Below are positions 26,502-36,207 of a DNA stretch of 64,000 bases, one piece after another. A program made the translations under genes and the position numbers. Position 1 is the first letter of the stretch, and every line of letters begins with the position of its first letter. Origin of the DNA: Ruegeria atlantica. Its GTDB lineage: Bacteria; Pseudomonadota; Alphaproteobacteria; Rhodobacterales; Rhodobacteraceae. Below the pieces are notes generated by a model that was not told where the DNA came from, searched no databases, and worked only from the letters and a program-made list of their open reading frames with translations. Location of the stretch: NCBI RefSeq assembly GCF_013032455.1, contig NZ_WQCF01000012.1, forward strand, positions 36,817 to 100,816, read 5' to 3'.

Positions 26502-27422
26502 TCAGAGAATAAAGCTGACCCCAACCCACACTGACAGAAGGCCAAGCGCAAGCCCCCAAACGGCCCACAGCATGCGGCATGCGCGGAAAACTTCCGGCGC
26601 ACCGATTTCGCGGGGAGCATCCCCATTTACCCAGGCCAGATCACGGACCTGCCCGTCATAGCTGCGCGGTCCGGCCAGCGCCACGTTCAGGGCCTGGGCC
26701 ATGGCGGCCTCGGGCCAGCCAGCATTGGGTGAAATATGGCGCCTCGTATCTGTTACCATTTCGGGCCAGCGCGCCCATTGGCCGGATAGCAACACGATCA
26801 TGGCGCAGGTCAGGCGCGCAGGGATCAGGTTCAGAACATCGTCCAGACGTGCAGCAGCCCAGCCGAACTCGCGGTATTTTTCTGTGCGGTAGCCGATCAT
26901 ACTGTCGGCTGTATTGATGGCCTTATAGACGAGCAACCCCGGCAGCCCGGCGACCAGAAACCAAAATGCTGGTGCGATGATCCCATCGCTGAGATTTTCA
27001 GCCGCGCTTTCGATTGCGGAGCGGGCGACCTGTGCCTCGGTCATGTCGCGCGTGTCGCGAGAAACAATCATCGCTACCTTGGCACGCCCCTCAGCCAACG
27101 AAATTCGCAACCCATTGCCCACGTCGCGCACATGTGTCACCAGCGATTTCTGTGCCAACAGAATGGCGCAGATAATGATCTCGGTCACCGGGCCTAGTAG
27201 CGACAGCACACGCCCGATGACCAATGAACCGACCACTAACAACAGCACTACGACAACACCTTTTAAGCGTCGTTGAGCACTGCGGTTAAGGCGTTTGTCC
27301 AGCCAGCCAATTAGGTTGCCTATCATCACGGCCGGGTGGCGGACCCGAGACCACAGCCATTCAGGTTCTCCCAATACCGCGTCCAGACACATGGCGCAGA
27401 TCAACAGGAAAGCGGTGTTCAC
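26502..27422 (-). CDS. cobD: adenosylcobinamide-phosphate synthase CobD/CbiB
   Basis: A 306-residue membrane protein that attaches aminopropanol or its phosphate to adenosylcobyric acid in cobalamin synthesis. It begins with [21 protein letters not shown] and has the conserved [20 protein letters not shown] and [19 protein letters not shown], with [23 protein letters not shown] start at 27422 overlaps the cobC stop (GTGA), which is the usual cobC-cobD coupling. A longer frame to 27539 would overlap cobC widely. Confidence 0.93.
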   Translation of the reverse strand: MNTAFLLICAMCLDAVLGEPEWLWSRVRHPAVMIGNLIGWLDKRLNRSAQRRLKGVVVVLLLVVGSLVIGRVLSLLGPVTEIIICAILLAQKSLVTHVRDVGNGLRISLAEGRAKVAMIVSRDTRDMTEAQVARSAIESAAENLSDGIIAPAFWFLVAGLPGLLVYKAINTADSMIGYRTEKYREFGWAAARLDDVLNLIPARLTCAMIVLLSGQWARWPEMVTDTRRHISPNAGWPEAAMAQALNVALAGPRSYDGQVRDLAWVNGDAPREIGAPEVFRACRMLWAVWGLALGLLSVWVGVSFIL

Positions 27423-28384
27423 AGAGCGGCCTCTAACCTGTTCCACACATTCGAGGGCGGCAGACCCAGTCGCAGAAAGGTTTGTGAGTAAGGAAAGACA
27501 CGGCTCCAAATATGGGCGCGGGCCAGACGGTCTTGCCACGTGGCAGCATCATCAACCTCATACAGCCGGAACAGGGTGGTTCCGCCCACAAGGCGCGCAC
27601 CTTTGGTGATTAGCATATTGTCTAACCGGTCGGCTTCTATGCTTAAGCGTTGTCGTGTGGCGTTCGCCCAACCTGTGTCTCGTAGGGCTTTTTCCCCAAC
27701 CCGCAGTGCAGGGCCGGATACAGCCCATGGCCCCGTAAGATCGTTGAGCCGTGCAATCAGGTCGGGATGACCAATAGCAAAACCCAATCTCAGGCCAGCG
27801 AGCCCCCAGAATTTTCCAAAGCTTTTCAGAACGACCACGCCGGGATGTTCGGCTAAGTGGATCAGCGATGCCTCAGGGGTAACATCGCAAAAGCTTTCGT
27901 CGATTACGGTCAGGGGGGTATTCACGTCTGCCTCGGTCCAGACCCGCCCGTCGGGGTTGTTCGGGTGGACAATGACGCGGGCGTCGGCCGGGCCGTCGGG
28001 CTGAACACTCCAACCCTGTGCGGTGAAGGCGGCGGCGTGTTCGTTATACGTCGGCGCCGTGATTTGAACTCGGCCCGGTGCGGCAAGCGCAGGAATGCGG
28101 GCGATTACTGCCGAGGCGCCCGGAGCAGGTAGAATGGCGGCGCGGTCGGGAACAGACCAGAATTGGCGGGCGGCATCTGCAAGGCGCTCGAACGCACCAT
28201 GATCGGGCAATTCGGTCCAGTCCGAAGGGGACAGATCCGAAATCCCATACGGATGTGGGTTGATACCGGTGGACAGATCAATCCAGCCCGCGCGCGCTCC
28301 GCCATAGGTGGACACGGCCCCGTCCAACCCGCCGCCATGATCGCGCTGGGCGCGTGGGTTCAAGTTTTCGTTAGGGCTCGTCAT
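27419..28384 (-). CDS. cobC: threonine-phosphate decarboxylase CobC
   Basis: A 321-residue PLP enzyme that makes the aminopropanol phosphate arm of cobalamin; its product is used by CobD next door. It shows [35 protein letters not shown] and the PLP lysine in [15 protein letters not shown]. The ATG at 28384 follows GAGATTCCC. No cobalamin riboswitch was recognised upstream. With bluB at 3.6 kb this shows scattered cobamide genes. Confidence 0.93.
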   Translation of the reverse strand: MTSPNENLNPRAQRDHGGGLDGAVSTYGGARAGWIDLSTGINPHPYGISDLSPSDWTELPDHGAFERLADAARQFWSVPDRAAILPAPGASAVIARIPALAAPGRVQITAPTYNEHAAAFTAQGWSVQPDGPADARVIVHPNNPDGRVWTEADVNTPLTVIDESFCDVTPEASLIHLAEHPGVVVLKSFGKFWGLAGLRLGFAIGHPDLIARLNDLTGPWAVSGPALRVGEKALRDTGWANATRQRLSIEADRLDNMLITKGARLVGGTTLFRLYEVDDAATWQDRLARAHIWSRVFPYSQTFLRLGLPPSNVWNRLEAAL

Positions 28385-28482
28385 GGGAATCTCGTCGGAA
28401 TTGCCTATTTCGGCCCGTTTCAAGCGGATTTTTGCCGTCTACACAAGCAAATCCGCATGAGGCGTGGCCGTGAAAGATCGTA

Positions 28483-28497
28483 TTAACACTTTGTTAA
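28483..28497. promoter_or_regulatory. CtrA-type full site TTAA-N7-TTAA
   Basis: TTAACACTTTGTTAA is an exact TTAA-N7-TTAA motif and also a perfect inverted repeat (TTAAC/GTTAA). It lies 70 bases before the receiver gene and about 100 bases before cobC, in the divergent gap. The spacing suits CtrA control of the receiver gene. Identification is from the motif alone. Confidence 0.55.
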
Positions 28498-28566
28498 GGA
28501 AATGGCGGGATCACAACTTACGGGGATCGGCATCACTAACGCTTCTTAGTGCCGAGGTTGTTGCAA

Positions 28567-28929
28567 ATGAATGTCTTGATTGTTGAGAGTAACCCCGATC
28601 TTGGTCGGGTCTGGAAAAGGCATCTGGAACGGCACGGCGCCGAAGTGACGCTGGTTGCCGGGCAAGAGGCCGCGATTTTGGCGCTGTATGGTCAGGATTT
28701 CGAGATTATCGTGTTGGACCTTGTGCTGGAGACTGGCAGCGCGTTGGCCGTGGCGGACTTTGCCAGCTACCGCCGCCCTGAGGCGCGGGTGATCTTTGTC
28801 ACCAACACTACCTTTTTCTCGGATGGCTCGATCTTTGCCCACAGCCCTAACGCATGTGCCTATGTTCAAAGTGAAACGCCGCCAGAGGATCTGGCGGCGA
28901 TGGTCGAACATTACGCGGCGGGCCGTTGA
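28567..28929 (+). CDS. atypical single-domain response regulator receiver
   Basis: A 120-residue stand-alone receiver domain. The phosphoacceptor is Asp51 (IVLDLVLE) and the threonine switch is in FVTNTT (about residue 79). Two features are unusual: the acidic pair near the N terminus is reduced (VESNPD), and the conserved Lys-Pro after beta-5 is replaced by Ser-Glu (AYVQSETPPE). It may thus be a phosphate sink, or signal by conformation without normal phosphorylation. It has no output domain. It follows an exact CtrA-type site. Its 3' end overlaps the convergent yqjG by 19 bases. Confidence 0.82.
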   Translation: MNVLIVESNPDLGRVWKRHLERHGAEVTLVAGQEAAILALYGQDFEIIVLDLVLETGSALAVADFASYRRPEARVIFVTNTTFFSDGSIFAHSPNACAYVQSETPPEDLAAMVEHYAAGR

Positions 28930-29900
28930 TTGCGTCTGTGCGGTTCCAGGTAGTCTAGCACTGGGTTCACCGGAACAATCCGGTTCGGGTTAATTGTGTC
29001 ATGACTGTAGTGATAATGGCGAACGATGTGGTTCATGTTCACTGTCTGCGCAACGCCCGGCCACTGATATAATTCGCGGGTGTAAGCCCAGAGATTGGGG
29101 TAATCGACCAGCCGTCGTTTGTTGCACTTGAAATGTAGGTGATAGACCGGGTCGAAACGGATCAGTGTCGTGAACAAGCGCCAGTCTGCCTCGGTCACAC
29201 GATCGCCCATCAGATAACGGTTGCTGCTCAAGCGGTCTTCTAGCCAGTCCAGTGTTTCGAAAAGGGGGTGAACGGCGGCGTCATAGGCCTCTTGAGTGGT
29301 GGCAAAACCGCATTTGTAGACGCCGTTATTGACGTTGGAATAGACGCGTGCGTTGACCTCTTCGATCTCTCCCCGCATGGCCTCGGGCCAGTAATCGTCA
29401 GTATTGCCGGTGATCCCGTCAAAGGCCGAATTGAACATTCGGATGATTTCCGAGCTTTCGTTGGAGACAATGGTCTCTTTTTGCTTGTCCCAAAGGATCG
29501 GAACGGTGACGCGCCCGGAATACTGGGGGTCAGCCTTGGTATAGATTTGATGGGCGTAGCTCAGGCCATACAATTCGTCGCCGGTTGCGCCGTGGTCATC
29601 AGTTTCAAAGGTCCATCCCTTGTCCAGCATATCGGGATGCACCACCGAGACTGAGATCAAGTCGCTCAGCCCCTTAAGTTCGCGGAAGATCAGCGTGCGA
29701 TGGGCCCAGGGGCATGCATTACTGACATAAAGGTGATAGCGTCCGGGTTCGGCTTTGAACCCGGCCTTTCCAGATGGGCCAGCGTTGCCATCGGCGGTTA
29801 ACCAATTGCGAAACTGCGCGGCACTGCGTTTGAAAGCGCCACCGGTAGATTTGGTGTCATACCAGGTGTCTTGCCATTTGCCTTCGACCAACAGGCCCAT
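28911..29900 (-). CDS. yqjG: glutathionyl-hydroquinone reductase (YqjG/ECM4, omega-like GST)
   Basis: A 329-residue enzyme that reduces glutathionyl-hydroquinones by a cysteine mechanism. The catalytic cysteine is Cys63 in VSNACPWAHRTLIFRELKGL, and the C-terminal helical GST domain includes RLSSNRYLMGDRVTEADWRL (read as EDRLSSNRYLMGD) and FKCNKRRLVDYPNLWAYTRE, both typical of the family. Its 3' end overlaps the receiver gene. It adds to a quinone/thiol stress theme with azoR and the quinone reductase at 43.7 kb. Confidence 0.93.
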   Translation of the reverse strand: MGLLVEGKWQDTWYDTKSTGGAFKRSAAQFRNWLTADGNAGPSGKAGFKAEPGRYHLYVSNACPWAHRTLIFRELKGLSDLISVSVVHPDMLDKGWTFETDDHGATGDELYGLSYAHQIYTKADPQYSGRVTVPILWDKQKETIVSNESSEIIRMFNSAFDGITGNTDDYWPEAMRGEIEEVNARVYSNVNNGVYKCGFATTQEAYDAAVHPLFETLDWLEDRLSSNRYLMGDRVTEADWRLFTTLIRFDPVYHLHFKCNKRRLVDYPNLWAYTRELYQWPGVAQTVNMNHIVRHYHYSHDTINPNRIVPVNPVLDYLEPHRRNQRPAA

Positions 29901-30111
29901 TGGAAATCCTCCGCATTGCGTTTCAGCAAAGATAGGTTGGAGGTTGGGCCGTTCCTATGCCAAGGCGCGCGCAACGAGCCTGCATCTGCGCACAGCTTTT
30001 GGAGGGATTTCCGCGCAACAAGCTGAATTCGAACGGTTCTGTGTGTGCACCTTCACTGGATTTTTACGAATTGGCCTTCACAATAGTAGATATCGCGCGG
30101 GGAGTATTGAT

Positions 30112-30465
30112 ATGAGTACCTATGTTTCAAAGGAAATAAGCGCCGAATTGGATGCGGCGCGAATCGCCGGGTTAAAGAAAACCAGCCGCCTTCGTGTCGA
30201 ATTTGGAGGCAATACCTTCAAAATCCTCAGATTGTGGAAAGATGGCTTTACGGTTGAAGCTGCTACGACGCCCCAATTGCGTGGTCTTGTCGATATCTAC
30301 GACGGCGCGCGTCATCTGTATCAGTGCCTGATAATTGCCGATGACGAACAAGCGGGTGAAATGCGCTATGAATTCAAGCGCAGCACAGCCGCAGCCGACA
30401 AGGCCCCGCTGGATTTCTACCGCGCGCCCGACGCGCCGATCGCCCTGTTGGGGCATGATGACTAG
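30112..30465 (+). CDS. conserved hypothetical protein, possibly PilZ-like
   Basis: A 117-residue soluble protein. A short helical N terminus (SKEISAELDAARIAGLKK) precedes a beta-rich domain with TSRLRVEFGGNTFKILRLWK, GLVDIYDGARHLYQCLI and RYEFKRSTAAADKAPLDF. The R-x-V near the domain start, the strand order and the length recall PilZ domains, but no clear D/N-x-S-x-x-G motif is present, so this is a weak resemblance. GGGAG precedes the ATG. It is a lone gene between two minus-strand genes. Confidence 0.72.
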   Translation: MSTYVSKEISAELDAARIAGLKKTSRLRVEFGGNTFKILRLWKDGFTVEAATTPQLRGLVDIYDGARHLYQCLIIADDEQAGEMRYEFKRSTAAADKAPLDFYRAPDAPIALLGHDD

Positions 30466-30565
30466 GGGCAGAAAAATGGAAGGATGGGCCCTCTGTATAG
30501 AGAGCCGTTTGAGTTCTTCATAATCACCGAAACAGGGTATGCCCCACCGGTTTGGGTTACTCTGA

Positions 30566-31738
30566 TTACTGCAAATCCGAGAATGCGCGTTTCAGCCGTG
30601 CACAGGCCTCTTCGACCCGCGCGCGTTGAGTGGCCAGGTTAAACCGCTCGAAAGTTTCTCCGCCAGTTCCAAATCCGGGGCCTGATGAAGTGGCAATCCT
30701 AGCGTCTTCCCGCAAGCGCCGAACGAACTCATCGTGATCCATCCCCGCGCCCGAGAAGTCGACCCAGGCAAGGTAGGTGGCTTGCAGGGGCATTGACCAC
30801 AGACCAGGTATTTCGGCGATGGTTGCGTCGAATAGCTTGCGATTGCCATCTAGATGAGCGACCTGCGCGTCCACCCATGCCGCGCCTTCAGATGAATATG
30901 CGGCTGTGATCATCTCAACGCTCAATGCGCTGGGCGCATAATCCAACGTTTTCAGCCGATGCCGCATTTCGCCCCGCAGCTTGGCATCGGGAACAATCAT
31001 GTTGCCGGTCCGCTGCCCCGCGATATTGAAGGTTTTGGAGGCTGCGGTCAGGGTCACCGTCCAGGGGCGCGCCTCGGGTGCGGCCTTGTCCATCGGTACG
31101 AAGGTATGACCGGGATAAACCAGATCCTGATGAACTTCGTCCGAGACAAGGATCAGTCCGTTACGCTCGGCAAAAGCGGCTACAGCTCGCAGTTCTTCGG
31201 GCGCCCAGACACGGCCCGACGGGTTTTGTGGCGAACACCACATCAACAGCTTTTCTGATCCGTCCAGCCGCGACTGTGCGTCCTCAAGATCGATGCCATA
31301 GCTGTCGCCCTCCCGCACCAGCGGGCATTCGACCACACGCCGTCCGGCGGTGTTAATCTTATACGCGAACTCGTGATAAACCGGGGTAAAGATGACAACG
31401 CCATCCCCCGGTTCAGTCCAAACATCCAGACAAAGGGCGATCGCGTTGCCCAAACCCTGTGAGGTCAGAACCCAATCGGTTTCGATTGCCCAATCGTGTC
31501 GGTTCTGCATCCACCATTGAACCGCAGACAGGTACTGAGGATGCTCCCAGGAATACCCGAACGCACCGTGATCAGCAGCGTCCCGTACCGCTTCGATCAC
31601 ACACGGCGCGGTCGCATAGTCGGAATCGGCCGTCCACATGGCCAGCCCGTCCTGTGGAGAAACGCCGTACAGTTTCTCCATCTTGTCCCATTTTGAACTG
31701 TTGGTTCCCCGGCGGTCGATCAGGTCGTTGAAAGTCAT
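30566..31738 (-). CDS. PatB/MalY-type PLP cystathionine beta-lyase
   Basis: A 390-residue fold-type I PLP enzyme of the MalY/PatB family that cleaves C-S bonds of cystathionine or cysteine conjugates. Marks are WTADSDYATAP and FGYSWEHPQYL near the N terminus, SPQNPSGRVW, VSDEVHQDLVYPG and PLP Lys235 in TAASKTFNIAGQR. The ATG at 31738 is chosen over an upstream start with poor N-terminal sequence. It stands alone, divergent from def. Confidence 0.9.
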   Translation of the reverse strand: MTFNDLIDRRGTNSSKWDKMEKLYGVSPQDGLAMWTADSDYATAPCVIEAVRDAADHGAFGYSWEHPQYLSAVQWWMQNRHDWAIETDWVLTSQGLGNAIALCLDVWTEPGDGVVIFTPVYHEFAYKINTAGRRVVECPLVREGDSYGIDLEDAQSRLDGSEKLLMWCSPQNPSGRVWAPEELRAVAAFAERNGLILVSDEVHQDLVYPGHTFVPMDKAAPEARPWTVTLTAASKTFNIAGQRTGNMIVPDAKLRGEMRHRLKTLDYAPSALSVEMITAAYSSEGAAWVDAQVAHLDGNRKLFDATIAEIPGLWSMPLQATYLAWVDFSGAGMDHDEFVRRLREDARIATSSGPGFGTGGETFERFNLATQRARVEEACARLKRAFSDLQ

Positions 31739-31832
31739 GTCTGCTCCATCTGTCCGGACGAAAGCTAGCCACAATTGCAGCAGGTGCAAGGGGGGCGTTG
31801 CGGCGGGGGGCGGGATGCCCTAAATCAAGCCC

Positions 31833-32351
31833 ATGAAACGCAAGATCCTGATCCATCCCGACCCTCGTCTGAAAAAGGTCTGCGCCCCGGTGGCCGACCT
31901 GTCGGACGAGCTGCGCAAATTGGCCGACGACATGCTTGAGACGATGTATGACGCCCCCGGTATCGGGCTGGCCGCGCCGCAGATCGGTGTGCTGGAACGG
32001 CTGATCGTGATGGACTGTATCAAGGAAGAAGGCGAGGCGCCTCGCCCGCTGGTCATGTTCAACCCCGAGGTCATTGCATCCTCGGACGAAACCAACGTCT
32101 ACGAAGAAGGCTGCCTGTCGATCCCCGAACAATTCGCCGAGGTGACGCGCCCCAAAGTGGTCGACGTCACATGGATGGATCGCGACGGCAACCTGCAGCA
32201 AGAAACATTCGATGGGCTCTGGGCAACCTGCGTGCAGCACGAGATCGACCACCTGAATGGCAAGCTGTTCATCGACTATCTCAAGCCATTGAAACGCCAA
32301 ATGATCACCCGCAAGATGCAGAAGCTGAAGCGCGAGCAGGCCCGCGCATGA
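31833..32351 (+). CDS. def: peptide deformylase
   Basis: Removes the N-formyl group from new proteins. The 172-residue enzyme has all three motifs: GIGLAAPQIG (residues 43-52), EEGCLSIPE with the metal-binding Cys94, and QHEIDHLNG with His136, Glu137 and His140. Its stop overlaps the start of the deformylase-like paralogue (ATGA), which is followed by fmt: an initiator formyl cycle operon. Confidence 0.97.
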   Translation: MKRKILIHPDPRLKKVCAPVADLSDELRKLADDMLETMYDAPGIGLAAPQIGVLERLIVMDCIKEEGEAPRPLVMFNPEVIASSDETNVYEEGCLSIPEQFAEVTRPKVVDVTWMDRDGNLQQETFDGLWATCVQHEIDHLNGKLFIDYLKPLKRQMITRKMQKLKREQARA

Positions 32352-32842
32352 CCGTTCGCACCTGCCTGCCTTGGCCCGATAAACGCCTGCGGACTAAGGC
32401 CGAAGAGGTGCCCGAGGTCACTGATGAGATCCGGGCCATCTGGGACGACATGATCGACACGATGGAGGCAATGCCTGGCGTTGGTCTCGCAGGCCCGCAG
32501 ATAGGTGTGATGCTGCGCTTGGCAGTTGTTGATGGGTCGACCGAGCGGGGCCGTGCAGTCCGTCTGGCGAACCCTGAAATCCTTCACAGCTCGATTGAAC
32601 TGCGTGAACATGAAGAGGCCAGCCCAAACCTGCCCGGTGTGTCGGCCAAGGTGAAACGCCCGCGCGCGGTGACGGTAAAGTTTCTGAACGAACAGGGCAT
32701 GATCGACCGCCGCGACTTTGTCGGGATCGAGGCCACCAGTGTGCAGCATCAGATCGATCATCTGAACGGCAAGTTGTATTTTGATCGGCTCAGCAAGGTG
32801 AAACGCGATATGTTACTGCGCAAAGCCAAGAAACAGGGGTAA
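32348..32842 (+). CDS. peptide deformylase-like protein with altered active site
   Basis: A 164-residue paralogue of Def. Motif 1 is near normal ([10 protein letters not shown], residues 44-53). Motif 2 is EEASPNLPG, so the metal-ligand cysteine is Ser92. Motif 3 is HQIDHLNG, so the catalytic glutamate is Gln135 while both histidines (134, 138) remain. Loss of the metal Cys and catalytic Glu predicts no normal deformylase activity. The frame is intact and coupled between def and fmt, so it is likely retained for a function such as substrate binding or regulation of Def. Confidence 0.9.
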   Translation: MTVRTCLPWPDKRLRTKAEEVPEVTDEIRAIWDDMIDTMEAMPGVGLAGPQIGVMLRLAVVDGSTERGRAVRLANPEILHSSIELREHEEASPNLPGVSAKVKRPRAVTVKFLNEQGMIDRRDFVGIEATSVQHQIDHLNGKLYFDRLSKVKRDMLLRKAKKQG

Positions 32843-32844
32843 AG

Positions 32845-33759
32845 ATGCGCGTTGTCTTCATGGGGACGCCCGATTTTTCGGTGCCGGTGCTGGACGCGCT
32901 GGTCGAAGCCGGGCACGAGATTGCCGCTGTCTATTGTCGGCCACCGCGCCCTGCGGGTCGAGGCAAGAAAGACCGCCCGACTCCGGTTCATGCGCGGTCT
33001 GAGGCGCTGGGCCTGGAAGTCCGTCACCCGGTTTCGTTGAAATCACCTGAGGAGCAGACCGCGTTTGCCGATCTGAATGCTGATGTGGCTGTGGTTGTGG
33101 CCTATGGTCTGCTGTTGCCCCAACCCATACTGGATGCGCCCACGCATGGCTGCCTGAACATCCACGCCAGCCTGCTGCCGCGCTGGCGCGGGGCCGCGCC
33201 GATCCATCGCGCGATCATGGCGGGGGATGCGCAGACCGGTATCTGCATCATGCAGATGGAGGCCGGGTTGGACACCGGCCCCGTTCTGTTGCGTCAGGCG
33301 ACCGATATCGAACCGCAGGAAACCACAGCGCAACTGCATGATCGCCTCGCCCCCATGGGCGCGAGACTGATCGTCGAGGCCTTGAACCGCCTGCCGGATC
33401 TGACGCCCGAACCGCAACCCGAAGACGGCGTGACCTATGCCTCAAAAATAGACAAGGCCGAGGCGCGGGTGGACTGGACCCGCCCAGCAATCGAGGTTGA
33501 TCGCTTGATCCGCGGTTTGTCGCCCTTTCCGGGTGCGTGGACCGAAATTGGGGATAGCCGAGTCAAGCTGTTGGCCTCGAAGCTGGCCGAGGGGCAGGGC
33601 GCGCCAGGAGAGGTATTGAATGACACGCTCCGCGTGGCCTGTGGTGAAGGTGCGATTGACCTACTGCGCCTGCAACGGGCAGGCAAAGGTGCACAGGATA
33701 TGGAAACCTTTCTGCGGGGCTGGCCAGTTGCGGCTGGAACCCGCCTGAGTTCGGAGTAA
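32845..33759 (+). CDS. fmt: methionyl-tRNA formyltransferase
   Basis: Formylates initiator Met-tRNA using 10-formyltetrahydrofolate. The 304-residue protein opens [20 protein letters not shown], has the catalytic [16 protein letters not shown] segment with Asn/His and the DTGPVLLRQ motif, then an OB-like C-terminal domain (residues about 205-300). It starts 2 bases after the deformylase-like gene. Confidence 0.97.
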   Translation: MRVVFMGTPDFSVPVLDALVEAGHEIAAVYCRPPRPAGRGKKDRPTPVHARSEALGLEVRHPVSLKSPEEQTAFADLNADVAVVVAYGLLLPQPILDAPTHGCLNIHASLLPRWRGAAPIHRAIMAGDAQTGICIMQMEAGLDTGPVLLRQATDIEPQETTAQLHDRLAPMGARLIVEALNRLPDLTPEPQPEDGVTYASKIDKAEARVDWTRPAIEVDRLIRGLSPFPGAWTEIGDSRVKLLASKLAEGQGAPGEVLNDTLRVACGEGAIDLLRLQRAGKGAQDMETFLRGWPVAAGTRLSSE

Positions 33760-33763
33760 GCCG

Positions 33764-34000
33764 ATGTTCATGGTCTTGATGGGCACCGTCGTGATAGCCG
33801 GGATCGTCGGGTACCTGTCCGAGAAAACTGGGTTTACTCACAATGGATACCTGCCCTCGATCATCATTTGCGTGGGCGGTGCCTTCCTGTTCTACTTTGT
33901 CCGCATCATGTTTGGGATCAGCTTTGGCCCGCCCGGTCTGAATGCGGTTCTGTCGTCTATCGGCGCTTTGATCATCGTGCCGACACATTGGAGGAAATAA
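33764..34000 (+). CDS. small membrane protein
   Basis: A 78-residue protein with three hydrophobic helices (residues 1-18, 29-49 and 58-74). Not assigned to a family with certainty; its position with a second 78-residue membrane protein (1-base gap) suggests a pair. It follows fmt by 4 bases and may be cotranscribed with it. Confidence 0.72.
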   Translation: MFMVLMGTVVIAGIVGYLSEKTGFTHNGYLPSIIICVGGAFLFYFVRIMFGISFGPPGLNAVLSSIGALIIVPTHWRK

Positions 34001-34001
34001 C

Positions 34002-34238
34002 GTGCCTGTCATTGCCTTGATCGTCATCGGAGCCGCCGCCGGATTTCTGGCCACTCGGCTTATGCGGATCGAGGCGGATATCCCCACGACCATGCTGATC
34101 GGTATCGTGGGTGCGTTGGTGGGTGGGTTTCTGTTGCGGGCCTTGATTGCCGTGGCAGGCTGGCTATCGGGTTTTGTCGGCGCGGTGCTTGGGGCCTTGC
34201 TTGTGATCTGGATTTGGCAGACCTACCTGCGTCGCTAA
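34002..34238 (+). CDS. GlsB/YeaQ/YmgE-like small membrane protein
   Basis: A 78-residue, three-helix membrane protein beginning with GTG. The glycine-rich second helix (MLIGIVGALVGGFLLRALIA) and the third (SGFVGAVLGALLVIWIWQ) resemble the transglycosylase-associated GlsB/YeaQ/YmgE family, linked to stress in other bacteria. It lies one base after the preceding small membrane protein. Confidence 0.78.
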   Translation: MPVIALIVIGAAAGFLATRLMRIEADIPTTMLIGIVGALVGGFLLRALIAVAGWLSGFVGAVLGALLVIWIWQTYLRR

Positions 34239-34301
34239 CCTCTTGACCTTTTCGCGAGTTACCGGCCAGATCGCCGGAATATCCAGCGCAAAAGGTGCCC
34301 C

Positions 34302-35123
34302 ATGTCCCACAATCTGAACCCCGGTGATGTTGCCCTGATGGGGGTGCCGTTGGATTTGCATTCGTCCTTTTTACAAGGCCCAGCTTTCGCGCCGGGCCGC
34401 ATCCGTGAGGCGTTGCATTCAGGTGCGGCCAACCTGACTGCTGAGGATGGCACCGACCTTGGCGCGACCGACCGGTTCAAGGACACAGGTGATCTAGACG
34501 TATTCGAGATGATGGGGCAGGAGCCCCTCGACCGGATCGCAGCCGGAGCCATCGATCGTATTGCAAGTGGTGCGCGGTTGTTGTCTTTGGGGGGTGATCA
34601 CTCGGTGGCCTATCCGCTGATCAAGGCACATGCGGATCGGTATGAGGGGTTGAATATCCTGCATATCGACTCGCACCCGGATCTTTATGACAGTCAGCAG
34701 ATCGGTCCGCTGGGCCATGGTTGCCCGTTTGCCCGAGTGATGGAAACCTGCAAGATCAACCGTTTGGTGCAGGTGGGCATCCGCACCATGAACAAGCACC
34801 AGCAGGAGCAGGCAAACAAGTTTGGGGTCGAGGTGATCGACATGCGCAACTGGCGCCCTGATCTTGAGATCAGCTTTGACGGCCCGGTCTATCTGTCGCT
34901 GGATCTGGACGCGCTGGACCCGGCATTTGCCCCTGGTGTTTCGCACCACGAACCCGGTGGGCTCAGTACGCGCGAGGTGATTAACCTGATCCATCGGTTC
35001 GAAGGTCAGCTGGTTGGTGCAGATATTGTCGAACTGAACCCCCATCGTGATCCTTACGGCATGACCGCGATGGTTGCAGCGAAATTCGTCAAGGAAATCG
35101 GCGCGCGGTTACTGACACGTTAA
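34302..35123 (+). CDS. ureohydrolase (agmatinase/arginase family)
   Basis: A 273-residue manganese enzyme of the arginase superfamily. Metal ligands are seen in LSLGGDHSVAYP, the D-x-H-x-D motif HIDSHPDLYD, and SLDLDALDPAFAPG. Compared with standard agmatinases the D-A-H is D-S-H. It hydrolyses a guanidino compound (agmatine, guanidinobutyrate or similar); the exact substrate cannot be read. It converges on the TRIC gene with a 4-base overlap. Confidence 0.88.
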   Translation: MSHNLNPGDVALMGVPLDLHSSFLQGPAFAPGRIREALHSGAANLTAEDGTDLGATDRFKDTGDLDVFEMMGQEPLDRIAAGAIDRIASGARLLSLGGDHSVAYPLIKAHADRYEGLNILHIDSHPDLYDSQQIGPLGHGCPFARVMETCKINRLVQVGIRTMNKHQQEQANKFGVEVIDMRNWRPDLEISFDGPVYLSLDLDALDPAFAPGVSHHEPGGLSTREVINLIHRFEGQLVGADIVELNPHRDPYGMTAMVAAKFVKEIGARLLTR

Positions 35124-35743
35124 TGGCGCGGTGGGCGGCTTTTGTAGACGGGCAGTTGCCAGCCAAAGAACAGCGATCCTGCGCGCAAGGCCCAGCACGT
35201 CAACGCGCAGCCCCCCAGCGTGACAAGTTCGTCGAACCCAATCCGGTGCGCGATTACGGCGGTCACGGCGCCCGCAAAGGCGCAGGAAACGTAGAGTTCC
35301 CCTTGTTTCAGAACCAGCGGCACCTCGTTGCAGACAACATCGCGCATCAACCCGCCCAGGCAGCCGGTGCAGATACCCATCAGCACGACGATTGTGCCGG
35401 AATGTCCAAGCGACATTGCCGCGCCCGTCCCGGCGGCGACGGATATGGACAACGCAAAACTGTCCAGCCAGACAAGCCAATTGTACCGGCTTTCGACCCG
35501 ATGTGCGGTGAAGAAGACAAACACGGCCGCTGCGGTGCCAATCAGGATGTAGGTGGGTTCGCCAACCCAGAATATCGGATGCCGGTCCAGCAAAAGATCG
35601 CGCACAGTACCTCCGCCGACCGCCGTCAGACAGGCGATGAAGGCAAACCCGACCAAATCAAGCTGCGCCCGGCTGGCCACCAGCGCTCCTGTCAGAGCAA
35701 AGACCAGAACCGAGGCGTAGTCTAGCAGGGCCAGTCCGTTCAT
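35120..35743 (-). CDS. TRIC-family cation channel (UPF0126, YicG-like)
   Basis: A 207-residue membrane protein with seven hydrophobic helices in two repeats. The repeats share the family motif: [20 protein letters not shown] in the first and [19 protein letters not shown] in the second. Prokaryotic TRIC homologues are trimeric potassium/cation channels. Its ATG overlaps the rnhA stop, so it is in a minus-strand operon with rnhA, the methyltransferase, DUF3429 and ispH. Confidence 0.92.
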   Translation of the reverse strand: MNGLALLDYASVLVFALTGALVASRAQLDLVGFAFIACLTAVGGGTVRDLLLDRHPIFWVGEPTYILIGTAAAVFVFFTAHRVESRYNWLVWLDSFALSISVAAGTGAAMSLGHSGTIVVLMGICTGCLGGLMRDVVCNEVPLVLKQGELYVSCAFAGAVTAVIAHRIGFDELVTLGGCALTCWALRAGSLFFGWQLPVYKSRPPRH

Positions 35744-36207
35744 GCCTGCGTCTTCTTAGGCTTATAGGGGGCCATCCCGGCGCGGGCCAGTTCGTCAGCC
35801 TTTTCGTTTTCTGGATGACCAGCGTGGCCCTTGACCCACTCCCAGGTCACATCGTGCCGGGTTTGCGCCTCATCCAAACGTTGCCACAGATCGACATTCT
35901 TGACCGGCTTCTTGTTCGAGGTCTTCCAGCCGTTCCGCTTCCACCCGAATATCCATCCCGTCACACCGTTTTTGACATAGGCGCTGTCGGTGACGACAGT
36001 GATCTTCGAGGCCCGCTCTAGCGTCTCCAACGCGCTAATCGCCGCCAACAGTTCCATGCGATTGTTGGTGGTTTCGGCTTCTCCGCCTTTCAGTTCACGC
36101 TCTTTCAGGACGGTCTCGCCATCCATCGCGCGCAGCAGTACGCCCCAGCCGCCGGGGCCGGGATTGCCAGAACAGGCACCATCGGTATAGGCAAACAGTT
36201 CAGGCAT
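35740..36207 (-). CDS. rnhA: ribonuclease HI
   Basis: Removes RNA from RNA-DNA hybrids. The 155-residue protein has [19 protein letters not shown] with the first catalytic Asp, [15 protein letters not shown] with Glu, [16 protein letters not shown] with the next Asp, and [17 protein letters not shown] with the last. Start at MPELF (36207) overlaps the methyltransferase stop by 8 bases. Length and motifs are typical. Confidence 0.97.
   Translation of the reverse strand: MPELFAYTDGACSGNPGPGGWGVLLRAMDGETVLKERELKGGEAETTNNRMELLAAISALETLERASKITVVTDSAYVKNGVTGWIFGWKRNGWKTSNKKPVKNVDLWQRLDEAQTRHDVTWEWVKGHAGHPENEKADELARAGMAPYKPKKTQA

Noticed and set aside
28385..28566. Cobalamin riboswitch before cobC-cobD
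   Set aside because: No B12-box-like sequence or the expected multi-stem layout was found.
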